Origin: BOG-931 sp963761525
Lineage (GTDB): Bacteria > Pseudomonadota > Alphaproteobacteria > Rhizobiales > Xanthobacteraceae
Direction of reading: 5' to 3'
Length of the DNA stretch: 64,000 nt
NCBI GenBank assembly: GCA_963761525.1
Contig: CAVXHG010000006.1
Location: 186,001 to 250,000 of the forward strand
Part shown: in pieces, positions 35,872 to 43,639 of the stretch
Layout: the number at the start of each line of letters is the position of its first letter
Position numbering within the stretch: position 1 is the first letter of the stretch
Program-made: the position numbers and the translations under genes
The notes under the pieces: model-generated
Seen by the model: only the letters and a program-made list of their open reading frames with translations
What the model was told of the DNA's origin: nothing
Databases searched by the model: none

Positions 35872-36045
35872 CTAGTCGTCGCTGACCGGATGCATCAGTG
35901 TGAAGATCGGCACGTTGCGCGAATTCCAGCTGTACATGGTTTGGTTGCAAACCTGGCACTTGGCATAGCTGCGCTGCTGGAACGACAAACGAGCTGTCGC
36001 CATCTCATACTCGGCCCGGCAATACGGACATTTGAACAGGACCAT
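35872..36045 (-). CDS. small zinc-ribbon protein
   Basis: 57 residues beginning MVLFKCPYCRAEYEM, with a second knuckle AKCQVCNQTMYSW. The CxxC...CxxC spacing is that of a zinc ribbon. The C-terminal stretch (PIFTLMHPVSDD) is non-cysteine. The open frame continues upstream without coding character; I chose the ATG just before the first knuckle. It is likely a metal-binding regulator or rubredoxin-like domain. Role unknown. Confidence 0.65.
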   Translation of the reverse strand: MVLFKCPYCRAEYEMATARLSFQQRSYAKCQVCNQTMYSWNSRNVPIFTLMHPVSDD

Positions 36046-36140
36046 GGCGTTACCGTGCACCTGAAGGGATGACGAAGGATAGCGCGCGGATATCTCAGTG
36101 GACCGCAGCCGGCTCCTTCGCAAGTCAATTATCGAGGAAG

Positions 36141-36181
36141 TGGCGCGCCCGAAGAGATTCGAACTCCTGACCCCCAGATTC
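36141..36181 (-). repeat. 3'-end fragment of tRNA-Arg (attachment-site-like)
   Basis: 41 bases matching the acceptor 3' strand with CCA, the T-arm and the anticodon-stem 3' side of the tRNA-Arg at 38738. The match is nearly identical up to the anticodon, then diverges. The 5' half is absent, so it is not a tRNA gene. Integration into tRNA 3' ends leaves such copies. Confidence 0.75.
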
Positions 36182-36238
36182 CCAGATTGATGCTGGGCAT
36201 TGAATCGAAACGGGTTTCTTGCAAAACGGCAGCATTGG

Positions 36239-37186
36239 CTAGGCAGCGCGGCTGAGCCCCTCGTCGCCGAACAGATGAACCTTGTTGTGGCCGGCAGCCT
36301 TCGCATCATAGAGCGCGGTATCGGCTTCTGCGAACAATTCGGTGATCCGCCGGCGATGCGGGCGACCGATGAGGGCAGCTCCGATCGAGACGCCGACCTC
36401 AAGGCGAAGACCGCTCCAGAAAAGCGGTCGACTCAGTATCGCGACGGTTTCCTGCAGTACGCGCGCAATCCGATCAGGAGAGGTCGGAGCGCGCAGGATG
36501 ATCGCGAATTCATCGCCGCCGAGCCGAGCGACCAAACCGACGTTATAGAAGGCACGCCCCAGACGCAGCGCGGCCTCGCACAGGCATGCATCACCGGCCG
36601 CATGGCCGAACGTATCGTTGAGTATCTTGAAACGATCCAGGTCGATCAGGACGAGTGCCGACGCGAAGCCATAATTCAGGCTATCGCCGACCACCTCGCG
36701 ATAGCGGTCCTGGAAGACGGAGCGATTAGCGAGCCCCGTGAGGGGATCGGTTTCGGCTCGCTGCCGCAAGCCCTCCATTGCCAGCCGGTCGGAGGTGATG
36801 TCCTGTTTGGAGCCGAAAATCCGCACTGGCTGTCCAGCTTCTCTGTCGACGTTGATCGCAAGGCGCATCCAGCGCTTTTCACCTCGGCACGTTCTGATCT
36901 CAGTATCGAGTGACACCGCATGGCCACTCCGGATCGCCTCGGCACGAGCCAGCTCCATGTTCCGCCGGGATTCATCGACATAGAGACCGACGATATCGGC
37001 ACGCCGCAGCGGGTTGCCTATCGGATAGCCGAAGATGTCGTAGACGCCCGAAGTCCAGGTCAGGCGCTCTGTCGCAAGCTCACATTCCCATGCGCCGATG
37101 CGGGCGAGGCCAAAAGCCTGTTCGTAGAGGCGTGCGCGAACCTCCGCGGGCGGTGGCGCAACAGCGTGGCCTGCTTCGCCTTTCAT
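36239..37186 (-). CDS. PAS-GGDEF diguanylate cyclase
   Basis: 315 residues. The N-terminal PAS-like domain (GLARIGAWECELATERLTW, VYDIFGYP, GSKQDITSDR) is linked to a GGDEF domain: TDPLTGLANRSVFQDRY, ALVLIDLDRFKILNDTFGHAAGD, and intact RLGGDEFAII at the active site. It therefore should make c-di-GMP from GTP. The PAS domain looks cytoplasmic; no membrane span is seen. The ATG is chosen over a TTG two codons upstream. It is flanked on both sides by tRNA-Arg fragments, so it may have arrived by integration. Confidence 0.9.
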   Translation of the reverse strand: MKGEAGHAVAPPPAEVRARLYEQAFGLARIGAWECELATERLTWTSGVYDIFGYPIGNPLRRADIVGLYVDESRRNMELARAEAIRSGHAVSLDTEIRTCRGEKRWMRLAINVDREAGQPVRIFGSKQDITSDRLAMEGLRQRAETDPLTGLANRSVFQDRYREVVGDSLNYGFASALVLIDLDRFKILNDTFGHAAGDACLCEAALRLGRAFYNVGLVARLGGDEFAIILRAPTSPDRIARVLQETVAILSRPLFWSGLRLEVGVSIGAALIGRPHRRRITELFAEADTALYDAKAAGHNKVHLFGDEGLSRAA

Positions 37187-37818
37187 CGGCAATCCAACGG
37201 CATTTCGGGATTTTGCCCACTGCCGTGTTAACGAATTCTATATTCCCGCCATGTTGCTTTCGGAGTAGTGCGAGGGAATGGACCTTATCCGCGATTGCCA
37301 CCAGACATCCGGCGTCGCCCTCCACCTCACGCCGGCTGTCGCAATATACCGCGCGTGTTTCCACAGTCGGTGAATTGGACGCCGCTTCGGAGGTTGCCGC
37401 GGCGCATCATAATATCAGTTACATCGAGGTGGTTTGGGACGGAGCGACATGCCTCAGTCAGTCCCTGACCAAGCGCTCAAACAAATGAGTACGAAGTGGC
37501 GCGCCCGGAGAGATTCGAACTCCCGCCCCCTAGATTCGTAGTCTGTCTCAAGTGTCTGATGGCAATGAAAGTTGTTAGGAATTCACCGTGAGTGCACTTC
37601 CGCGCCGCATAAAACGGGCGCTTTCGAGGTGAAGCGGACATCGACTCGTCGATCATAGAGCTCAGCTATGATCCGGCAGTGACCTAGCTAAACTCTAGAT
37701 GCTGGTATCTGATTGCCTCGTTGGGTCCCAAAACTGTTTTTGGCTGTTGCAAAATAGGGACACCCCCGAGAGCGCCGGTCTGCTAACATTGCGCGCATCA
37801 ATTTGCGCGGGGGACGCT
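37187..37818. other. intergenic region with a tRNA-Arg fragment
   Basis: 632 bases between the divergent GGDEF and porin genes. Apart from the tRNA-like fragment at 37497 I see no supported gene. A frame ending near 37488 (ELDAASEVAAAHHNISYIEVV) has a coding-like look but no credible start. Confidence 0.45.
37497..37545 (-). repeat. 3'-half fragment of tRNA-Arg (attachment-site-like)
   Basis: 49 bases corresponding to CCA, acceptor 3' strand, T-arm and the complete anticodon loop (ACG) of tRNA-Arg, after which similarity stops. It has a normal 7-base T-loop, unlike the full gene at 38738. It is in the same orientation as that gene. Confidence 0.8.
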
Positions 37819-38580
37819 ATGAACAGGTTTGCGTTTGGCATCTGTGCGATCGGAGCGGCTGTTGTTGCAACGCCGGTGCTCGCTGCTGATATGGCTCTTA
37901 AAGCACCGCCAGTTCCGGCGGCAACATGCACTTGGTGCGGCTGGTACGTCGGCCTCAATGCCGGCTACGGGTGGAGCCAGAAGAGCGTTCTAATCTCGCC
38001 GCAACCTGATCCGGCGTTTGGTCTCGCGCCGTTTACGGTAAGCCCTGATCCAAAAGGGTTCATTGGCGGCGCCCAAATCGGGTTCAATCAGCAATCAGGA
38101 CGTTGGGTGTACGGCCTTGAGGCCGATTTTTCAGGGGCCAATATTAGCGGAAGCACTACGTTCTTCATACCTCCGCCATTTGGGCCCGGCGTCCAGCCAG
38201 TGAGCGAGAAGCTGGATTGGCTCGCAACACTACGAGGGCGCGTCGGGGCTACGCTGTTTCCCAATTTTTTGATCTATGGAACGGGCGGCCTTGCCGTAGG
38301 CCACAACAGCTACTCGAGCAATGAAGTCTATCTCCCTGCTGGCCCTCAATACTCATCATCAGGGAGCAGTACAAACGCCGGTTGGACGGCGGGCGCGGGT
38401 GTTGAGTGGGCTCTTCTGGGGAATTGGTCAGCTAAGTTGGAATATCTCTACTACGACTTGGGCAAGCACACGATTACAGGGGCCTCTATTCCTCCCAGCA
38501 TCTTCTCCGTTGCCAGTAGGTTTGACAGCACGGGAAACATTCTGCGGGCCGGGTTGAACTACAAGTTCGGGACTCAATAG
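37819..38580 (+). CDS. outer membrane beta-barrel protein, Omp25/Omp31-like porin family
   Basis: 253 residues. A signal peptide (FGICAIGAAVVATPVLAAD) precedes an N-terminal motif WCGWYVGLNAGYGW and FIGGAQIGFNQQSGRWVYGLEAD. Alternating strands lead to the C-terminal NILRAGLNYKFG, a typical outer-membrane terminus. This is the small Omp25/31 barrel family abundant in Hyphomicrobiales. The start is the ATG after GCGGGGGACGCT. It lies between a tRNA-Arg fragment and the full tRNA-Arg gene. It contributes to envelope integrity or permeability. Confidence 0.9.
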   Translation: MNRFAFGICAIGAAVVATPVLAADMALKAPPVPAATCTWCGWYVGLNAGYGWSQKSVLISPQPDPAFGLAPFTVSPDPKGFIGGAQIGFNQQSGRWVYGLEADFSGANISGSTTFFIPPPFGPGVQPVSEKLDWLATLRGRVGATLFPNFLIYGTGGLAVGHNSYSSNEVYLPAGPQYSSSGSSTNAGWTAGAGVEWALLGNWSAKLEYLYYDLGKHTITGASIPPSIFSVASRFDSTGNILRAGLNYKFGTQ

Positions 38581-38737
38581 TCCGACCGCATCTGCGAACT
38601 CAAAGCAAACCTTTGCACGGATTTTCGTGATCAGTGCAACAAGGCATCCTTTCTGGGAGCAGTGATCGGTCGAGCCGGCAGGTAACCGAACGTTCCTACG
38701 CAATTCCGATATTGGCACAAAGCGTCTAAAGCAGTGC

Positions 38738-38815
38738 TGGCGCGCCCGGAGCGATTTCGAACGCCCGACCCCCAGATTCGTAGTCTGGTGCTCTATCCAG
38801 CTGAGCTACGGGCGC
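38738..38815 (-). tRNA. tRNA-Arg(ACG)
   Basis: A cloverleaf is drawn by eye: acceptor GCGCCCG/CGGGCGC, D-arm GCTC..GAGC, anticodon stem CCAGA/TCTGG with loop CTACGAA (anticodon ACG), T-stem GGGCG/CGCTC, and encoded CCA. The T-loop reads TTCGAAAT, eight bases instead of seven, making the gene 78 nt. That is a surplus base relative to the canonical tRNA and to its own fragments nearby. Confidence 0.9.
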
Positions 38816-38886
38816 GGCGGGGATGTAGCTATAGCCTTCGGCAGCTAATGGCAAGGCAGCAGACCGGCAGCAATGCGGAAACGGCC

Positions 38887-38997
38887 CTATTTGGGCCGGT
38901 TCTGCCCCCTCCCGCGATACCAGGTCCAGAAACCGAAAATCAGAAAACACAGGATGAAGACGAAGCTGGTGTAGCCCAGGATCTTGGTCGCAAGCAT
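38887..38997 (-). CDS. 36-residue single-span membrane protein
   Basis: A very short gene. MLATKILGYTSFVFILCFLIFGFWTWYRG forms one membrane helix followed by a basic tail RGQNRPK. The start, length, single hydrophobic span and basic end are typical of small membrane proteins. It lies between the tRNA-Arg gene and the histidine kinase gene, on the same strand as the kinase and 85 bases beyond its stop. I remember similar short proteins in related genomes, but no function is known. Confidence 0.6.
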   Translation of the reverse strand: MLATKILGYTSFVFILCFLIFGFWTWYRGRGQNRPK

Positions 38998-39028
38998 GGT
39001 CTGCGGACTTTCGGAGCAGGATTTAGGG

Positions 39029-39077
39029 AAGCGTGACCTTATCCGAAAACCGGTTCCCACTTTTCGTGGTCACGCTT
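39029..39077. repeat. rhizobial intergenic palindrome (AAGCGTGACC...GGTCACGCTT)
   Basis: Outer 10-bp perfect inverted repeat AAGCGTGACC/GGTCACGCTT enclosing CGAAAA...TTTTCG. It has the same architecture as the element at 57990. It sits just after the sensor kinase stop. Confidence 0.8.
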
Positions 39078-39082
39078 TAAGC

Positions 39083-40549
39083 TTAACTGGCGCGGGCGCC
39101 ACGGCGAGCCGACAATTCGACAGCCCGGTCGGGAATGGTCAAGCGCAATGTTGCGCCGATCGTGCCTTCGACCAGCCGGATATCGCCGCCGTGAGCGCGC
39201 ACCAGTTCGGCCGCAATGGCGAGACCGAGGCCGGTGCCGCCGGCGCGGGTCGAGCCCTGGAACGCCTCGAACAGATGGTCGTGGGCCTTTTCCGAAAAGC
39301 CCGGCCCGGTATCCGACACTTCGATCACCACCACCGCACCTTCACGTCGGCCGGTCATGCGGATCTGATCGCGGCCGGGATCGGCCGGCGCGTCGCGGCT
39401 CTCGAGCGCCTGCAATGCATTGCGCGACAGGTTGAGCAGGATGCGGAACAGCTGATCGTAATCGGCCTCGACCACGAGATCGCGCTCCACCGCGCTGATC
39501 CAGCGGATCGGTCCGTCGGGCGCGAGGTTGAGCGTCTCGTGCACTTCCTCGACCACAGGCGCAAGCAGGATCGGCTTGCGGTCCGGCGGCGTCTCCTGCA
39601 GGCGGCCATAAGATAATGTCGATTGGCAGAACGCGATGGCGCGTTCCAGCGCGTGCATCAGCTTCGGCGCGAAACGCTGCACGCCGGGATCGGGCAGATG
39701 CGCCAGACGGTCGGAAAACAACTGCGCCGACGACAGCAGATTGCGCAGATCGTGATTGATCTTCGACACCGCGAGCCCAAGCGCCGCGAGCCGGCTTTTC
39801 TGATGCAACATCGAGGCGAGCTCGGTCTGCATGCTTGCCAGTTCGCGCTCGGCAATACCGATCTCGTCGGCGCGCGCCGACGCCACGATGATCCGGTCGG
39901 GATTTTCCGGTGCGTCGCGAAATGCCATCATGTTGGCGGTGACGCGCCGCATCGGGCGAACGAACATGTAATGCAGCGCCAGATAAACCAGCGTTGCGGT
40001 GATCACCGAGATGACCAGCGACAACAGCAGAATGTCGACCGAATAGCGCAGCATCGCTTTTTGCAGCGGCGCCTCGTTCATCACCAGTTCGATATATTCG
40101 CCGCCCATCGGCGCGGGACCGACCACGCGCATGACGTAGGGGCGGCGGTTGAGCATGATCTTGAACGCATCGACGATCGAATCGAACGCCGAGACACTGC
40201 GCATGTCGAACGTATCGTCGACGACAGGGGGCATATCGTCGATCGCCAGCATGCGGCGGCGCTCACCCATCTTCATGGCGACGGCGCGTGCGCCGATCGA
40301 GTCGAGGATTTGCTTGGCGAGCGAATCCGGCACCATGCCGTTCGGCGCGGCGTCGAGTACCAGCGCCGCGGTGTAACCGGTGGCGAGACGATCCTTCAGC
40401 CAGACGGCGCGGAAATTGGCGACCGACGGGACATAGATCAGCACTTCCGCAATCATCACGAACAGAATCGTGAGGACGAGGAGCTTTCCGGAAAGCCCAA
40501 AGCGCGGCACACGGACCGATCCCGGCCGCGTGGCGGTTCCATCACTCAT
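39083..40549 (-). CDS. membrane sensor histidine kinase with HAMP
   Basis: 488 residues. It has two membrane spans (about 22-42 and 171-194) bracketing a roughly 130-residue periplasmic domain, HAMP (FVRPMRRVTANMMAFRDAPENP), and a DHp helix with phospho-accepting His266 in SKINHDLRNLLSSAQ. The ATPase domain shows LLNLSRNALQAL (N box), DTGPGFS (G1) and GGTGLGLAIA (G2). The partner response regulator is not adjacent. The ATG is chosen because the 22 upstream codons lack family character. It is divergent from rpmH. The sensed signal is unknown. Confidence 0.92.
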   Translation of the reverse strand: MSDGTATRPGSVRVPRFGLSGKLLVLTILFVMIAEVLIYVPSVANFRAVWLKDRLATGYTAALVLDAAPNGMVPDSLAKQILDSIGARAVAMKMGERRRMLAIDDMPPVVDDTFDMRSVSAFDSIVDAFKIMLNRRPYVMRVVGPAPMGGEYIELVMNEAPLQKAMLRYSVDILLLSLVISVITATLVYLALHYMFVRPMRRVTANMMAFRDAPENPDRIIVASARADEIGIAERELASMQTELASMLHQKSRLAALGLAVSKINHDLRNLLSSAQLFSDRLAHLPDPGVQRFAPKLMHALERAIAFCQSTLSYGRLQETPPDRKPILLAPVVEEVHETLNLAPDGPIRWISAVERDLVVEADYDQLFRILLNLSRNALQALESRDAPADPGRDQIRMTGRREGAVVVIEVSDTGPGFSEKAHDHLFEAFQGSTRAGGTGLGLAIAAELVRAHGGDIRLVEGTIGATLRLTIPDRAVELSARRGARAS

Positions 40550-40843
40550 TGACGTAAGCCTCGCTGCAGTCCGGCTTACCAGGACGAAGCAGCCATCCCA
40601 TGATGCGACGCGCACCCGAAGTCGTCAAACCCCGCCTCAGATAGGGCTCACCCGGAGGTATTTCACCCCTCGCAAGAGCTCTCCGGAGGCTCGATTTGGG
40701 CCTGGAAAACCCCGCAAAAGGCCGGTTATTGCGCTGGATACCGGGATTTAGCGGTTAGATTGACGGGCCGGAAGGGCTTTCGTATAAGCCGCGCCAACCG
40801 CGCTTTTGCGCGCAAAATCCCACGCGCAGCGGAGCAATCCCCC

Positions 40844-40978
40844 GTGAAACGGACCTATCAGCCGAGCAAATTGGTGCGCAAACGCCGTCACGGCTTTCGC
40901 ACGCGGATGGCAACCACAGGCGGCCGCAGGGTGCTGGCGTCACGGCGGGCACGCGGCCGCAAAAAGCTTAGTGCGTAA
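40844..40978 (+). CDS. rpmH: 50S ribosomal protein L34
   Basis: 44 residues, all of L34: MKRTYQPSKLVRKRRHG, FRTRMATTGGRRVLASRR and KKLSA. The start is GTG, as upstream in-frame sequence has no L34 character. It belongs to the conserved rpmH-rnpA-yidC block, with rnpA starting 36 bases on. Confidence 0.97.
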   Translation: MKRTYQPSKLVRKRRHGFRTRMATTGGRRVLASRRARGRKKLSA

Positions 40979-41014
40979 GCGGCAGCGGTCTGCCGCGTAG
41001 CCATTGGATCCGCG

Positions 41015-41485
41015 ATGGAGCGGTTAAGACGCCGGGCCGACTTTCGCGCTGCCTCGAGCGGCCTGCGAACATCGGCCGGCGGTTTTGTATTACAGGCCCG
41101 GCTGCGTGATGACGAAGGCGGAATTCGCGTCGGTTTCACAGTATCGCGGCAAGTTGGTAATGCGGTAGAGCGTAACCGGGTGCGGCGCCGGCTGCGCGAA
41201 ATCGTCAGACTTGCGGCCAAAAACCTTGCGGCCAGCGAACTTGAGGCCGGCCAATCTGGAGCCGGCCAACCTGGAACTGGCGACGTCATGCGAAATGGCC
41301 ACGATTATGTCCTGATCGGCCGGCGCCCGGCGCTGACGCTCCCGTTTGCCGAAATGCAGCGGCAATTCGGCACGGCTCTGCACCGGGTCCATTCTGCGCA
41401 ATCCGGGCGCGACACGGCTGGTAGCCGCCGCGACCGCCACCTACATGAAACCGGGCCGTCACGGCCAAAACCGCGCGATGCATGA
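41015..41485 (+). CDS. rnpA: ribonuclease P protein component
   Basis: 156 residues. RADFRAASSG and VGFTVSRQVGNAVERNRVRRRLREIVR contain the RNR motif that contacts RNase P RNA. It assists 5' maturation of tRNAs. Between this motif and the last strand (NGHDYVLIGRRPA) is a Gly/Gln-rich insertion (ELEAGQSGAGQPGTGD) encoded by a 15-base tandem repeat. The basic C-terminal extension is longer than in most homologues. It lies seven bases before yidC, so the two are co-transcribed. Confidence 0.95.
   Translation: MERLRRRADFRAASSGLRTSAGGFVLQARLRDDEGGIRVGFTVSRQVGNAVERNRVRRRLREIVRLAAKNLAASELEAGQSGAGQPGTGDVMRNGHDYVLIGRRPALTLPFAEMQRQFGTALHRVHSAQSGRDTAGSRRDRHLHETGPSRPKPRDA
41225..41284. repeat. four degenerate 15-nt tandem units inside rnpA
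   Basis: Consecutive 15-base units of the form CTTGAGGCCGGCCAA encode the five-residue ELEAG/QSGAG/QPGTG blocks. The frame is kept. Confidence 0.75.
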
Positions 41486-41492
41486 GCAGTGA

Positions 41493-43325
41493 ATGGGCAA
41501 TAACAAGAACACCATCGTCGCGGTCGTGCTGTCGCTGCTCGTGGTGGTTGGCTGGCAATATTTCATCGGCTATCCGCAAATGGAGCGGGAACGCCAGCAA
41601 GCCGCGCTGAAGCAGCAGGAACAGTCACAGGTTCAGCCGGGCGCGACCAACCGCGCCGGCACCGATCAGCCACAAGCCGGTCCCGGACTCGCTCCTGGCG
41701 TGGAAGCGCCCGGCGTTCCGAATGCTGCATCGCCGCAAGCCCAGGTCGCGACTCGTGAAGCCGTCCTCAAAAGCACGCCGCGCATCGCGATCGATACACC
41801 GCGGCTCGGCGGCTCGGTCGATCTCAAGGGCGGCCGTGTCGACGATCTGACACTGACGCAATACCGCGAGACCATCGATCCGAATTCGCCGCCGATCGTG
41901 ATGTTCTCGCCGTCCGGCGCGCCTGACGCCTATTACGCCGAATTCGGCTGGGTGCCGGCATCCGGCACCACGGCAACGCTGCCCGGACCCGACACGGTAT
42001 GGACCCAGCAGGGCTCCGGCACGCTCGGCATCGATCATCCGGTGACGATGACCTACGACAACGGCGCCGGGCTGGTGTTTACCCGCACCATCGCGGTCGA
42101 CGACCATTATCTCTTCACCATCAAAGACGATGTCATCAACAAAGGGCAGAACTCGGTCTCGCTGTTCCCCTACGCGCTGATTTCGCGCCACGGCACGCCG
42201 GCGGTGCTTGGCTATTACATCCTGCACGAAGGCCTGATCGGCATGATGGGCGATCAGGGCGAGCAGACCGAAACCTACAAGAAGATGGAAGACAAGAAAT
42301 CCGAGAGCTGGGATGCGACCGACGTCTGGCTCGGCTTCACCGACAAATATTTCGCCGCCGCGCTGCTGCCCGATACCGACGCCAAAGTGCGCGCCCGCTT
42401 CTCGGCCGGTGACACCAACGAGCTGAAAACCTATCAGACCGATTATCTGTTGCAGCCGCAGACCATCGCGCCCGGCGGCACCGGCTCGGCCGACGCGCGG
42501 CTGTTTGCCGGCGCCAAGGAAGTCTCTGCTGTCGGCATAAACTTCCCGCTCGGACCCGGCGGCTACAACCAGTCGCTCGGGCTGAACCATTTCGATCTGC
42601 TGATCGACTGGGGCTGGTTCTATTTCATCACCAAGCCGATGTTCCTTGCGATCGATTACTTCTTCCATCTGGTCGGCAATTTCGGCATCGCCATCCTGAT
42701 CGTCACAGTCCTCGTCAAGACGTTGTTCTTCCCGCTCGCCAACAAGTCTTACGCCTCGATGGCGAAGATGAAGGCGGTGCAGCCGCAAATGGCGATGATC
42801 AAGGAGCGCTACGCCGACGACAAGATGAAGCAGCAACAGGCGATGATGGAGCTCTACAAGAAAGAGCAGATCAATCCGATCGCCGGCTGCCTGCCGATCG
42901 CCCTCCAGATCCCGGTGTTCTTCTCGCTCTACAAGGTGCTGTTCATCACCATCGAGATGCGGCACGCGCCGTTCTACGGCTGGATTCACGATCTGTCGGC
43001 GCCCGACCCGACCAACATCTTCACGCTCGGCGGATTGATTCCGTTCGACCCGTCGATCATCCCGCTGCTCGGCGGCTTCCTGCACCTCGGTTTCTGGCCG
43101 GCGATCATGGGCGTGACGATGTGGGTGCAGATGAAGCTGAACCCGGCGCCGCCCGATCCGACCCAGCAGATGGTGTTCGCCTGGATGCCGCTGGTCTTCA
43201 CCTTCATGCTGGCGAAATTCCCGGCCGGGCTCGTCATCTACTGGGCCTGGAATAACTCGCTGTCGGTAGCGCAGCAGAGCGTGATCATGCACAGGAACGG
43301 CGCCAAGATTTCAGCTCTGGGATAA
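41493..43325 (+). CDS. yidC: membrane protein insertase YidC
   Basis: 610 residues. An N-terminal span (IVAVVLSLLVVVGWQYFIGYP) precedes a large periplasmic beta-domain (about 60-360). The conserved insertase core follows, with FFHLVGNFGIAILIVTVLVKTLFFPLANKSY, the NPIAGCLPIALQIPVFF block and WMPLVFTFMLAKFPAGLVIYW. It inserts membrane proteins with or without SecYEG. No engB gene follows; the next gene is soxC after 314 bases. Confidence 0.97.
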   Translation: MGNNKNTIVAVVLSLLVVVGWQYFIGYPQMERERQQAALKQQEQSQVQPGATNRAGTDQPQAGPGLAPGVEAPGVPNAASPQAQVATREAVLKSTPRIAIDTPRLGGSVDLKGGRVDDLTLTQYRETIDPNSPPIVMFSPSGAPDAYYAEFGWVPASGTTATLPGPDTVWTQQGSGTLGIDHPVTMTYDNGAGLVFTRTIAVDDHYLFTIKDDVINKGQNSVSLFPYALISRHGTPAVLGYYILHEGLIGMMGDQGEQTETYKKMEDKKSESWDATDVWLGFTDKYFAAALLPDTDAKVRARFSAGDTNELKTYQTDYLLQPQTIAPGGTGSADARLFAGAKEVSAVGINFPLGPGGYNQSLGLNHFDLLIDWGWFYFITKPMFLAIDYFFHLVGNFGIAILIVTVLVKTLFFPLANKSYASMAKMKAVQPQMAMIKERYADDKMKQQQAMMELYKKEQINPIAGCLPIALQIPVFFSLYKVLFITIEMRHAPFYGWIHDLSAPDPTNIFTLGGLIPFDPSIIPLLGGFLHLGFWPAIMGVTMWVQMKLNPAPPDPTQQMVFAWMPLVFTFMLAKFPAGLVIYWAWNNSLSVAQQSVIMHRNGAKISALG

Positions 43326-43380
43326 TCTGAGAGCGACGTTTGTGCGGGCGAAGCCGAAGACGCCGGCGGAGTAGGCCCAC

Positions 43381-43460
43381 CCGCTTGTCATTGCGGGCCA
43401 CCGGATCAAGTCCGGCCGCGGTGGGTTATCGGTGTCATCGCCGGGCTTGTCCCGGTGAAG
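43381..43460. repeat. REP-like palindromes with TCAAG / CTTGT loops
   Basis: CCGGA-TCAAG-TCCGG and CCGGG-CTTGT-CCCGG stand in tandem between yidC and soxC, part of a family also at 45676 and 46417. They fill the gap together with about 230 bases of unremarkable sequence. Confidence 0.75.
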
Positions 43461-43639
43461 ATTGTTGATCGACAAATCGCCGACCCGGCGCGCTCTTACC
43501 GCGGCGCCGAAATTCGGTAGAGCGATTGAGTGAGAAGGCGGACATTGCACGATTGCCGCCCATCGGTTGCTTGTGACCCATATACGACAGTCTCGATTGA
43601 GTGATATCATCGCTTGTTGTGGCAGATCGGGAATGTCAC

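Noticed and set aside
37268..37488. Short frame ending in a coding-like ELDAASEVAAAHH segment
   Set aside because: No credible start or family; perhaps debris from integration near the tRNA fragment.
41625..43292. 555-codon open frame antisense to yidC
   Set aside because: Shadow of yidC; no recognisable domain.
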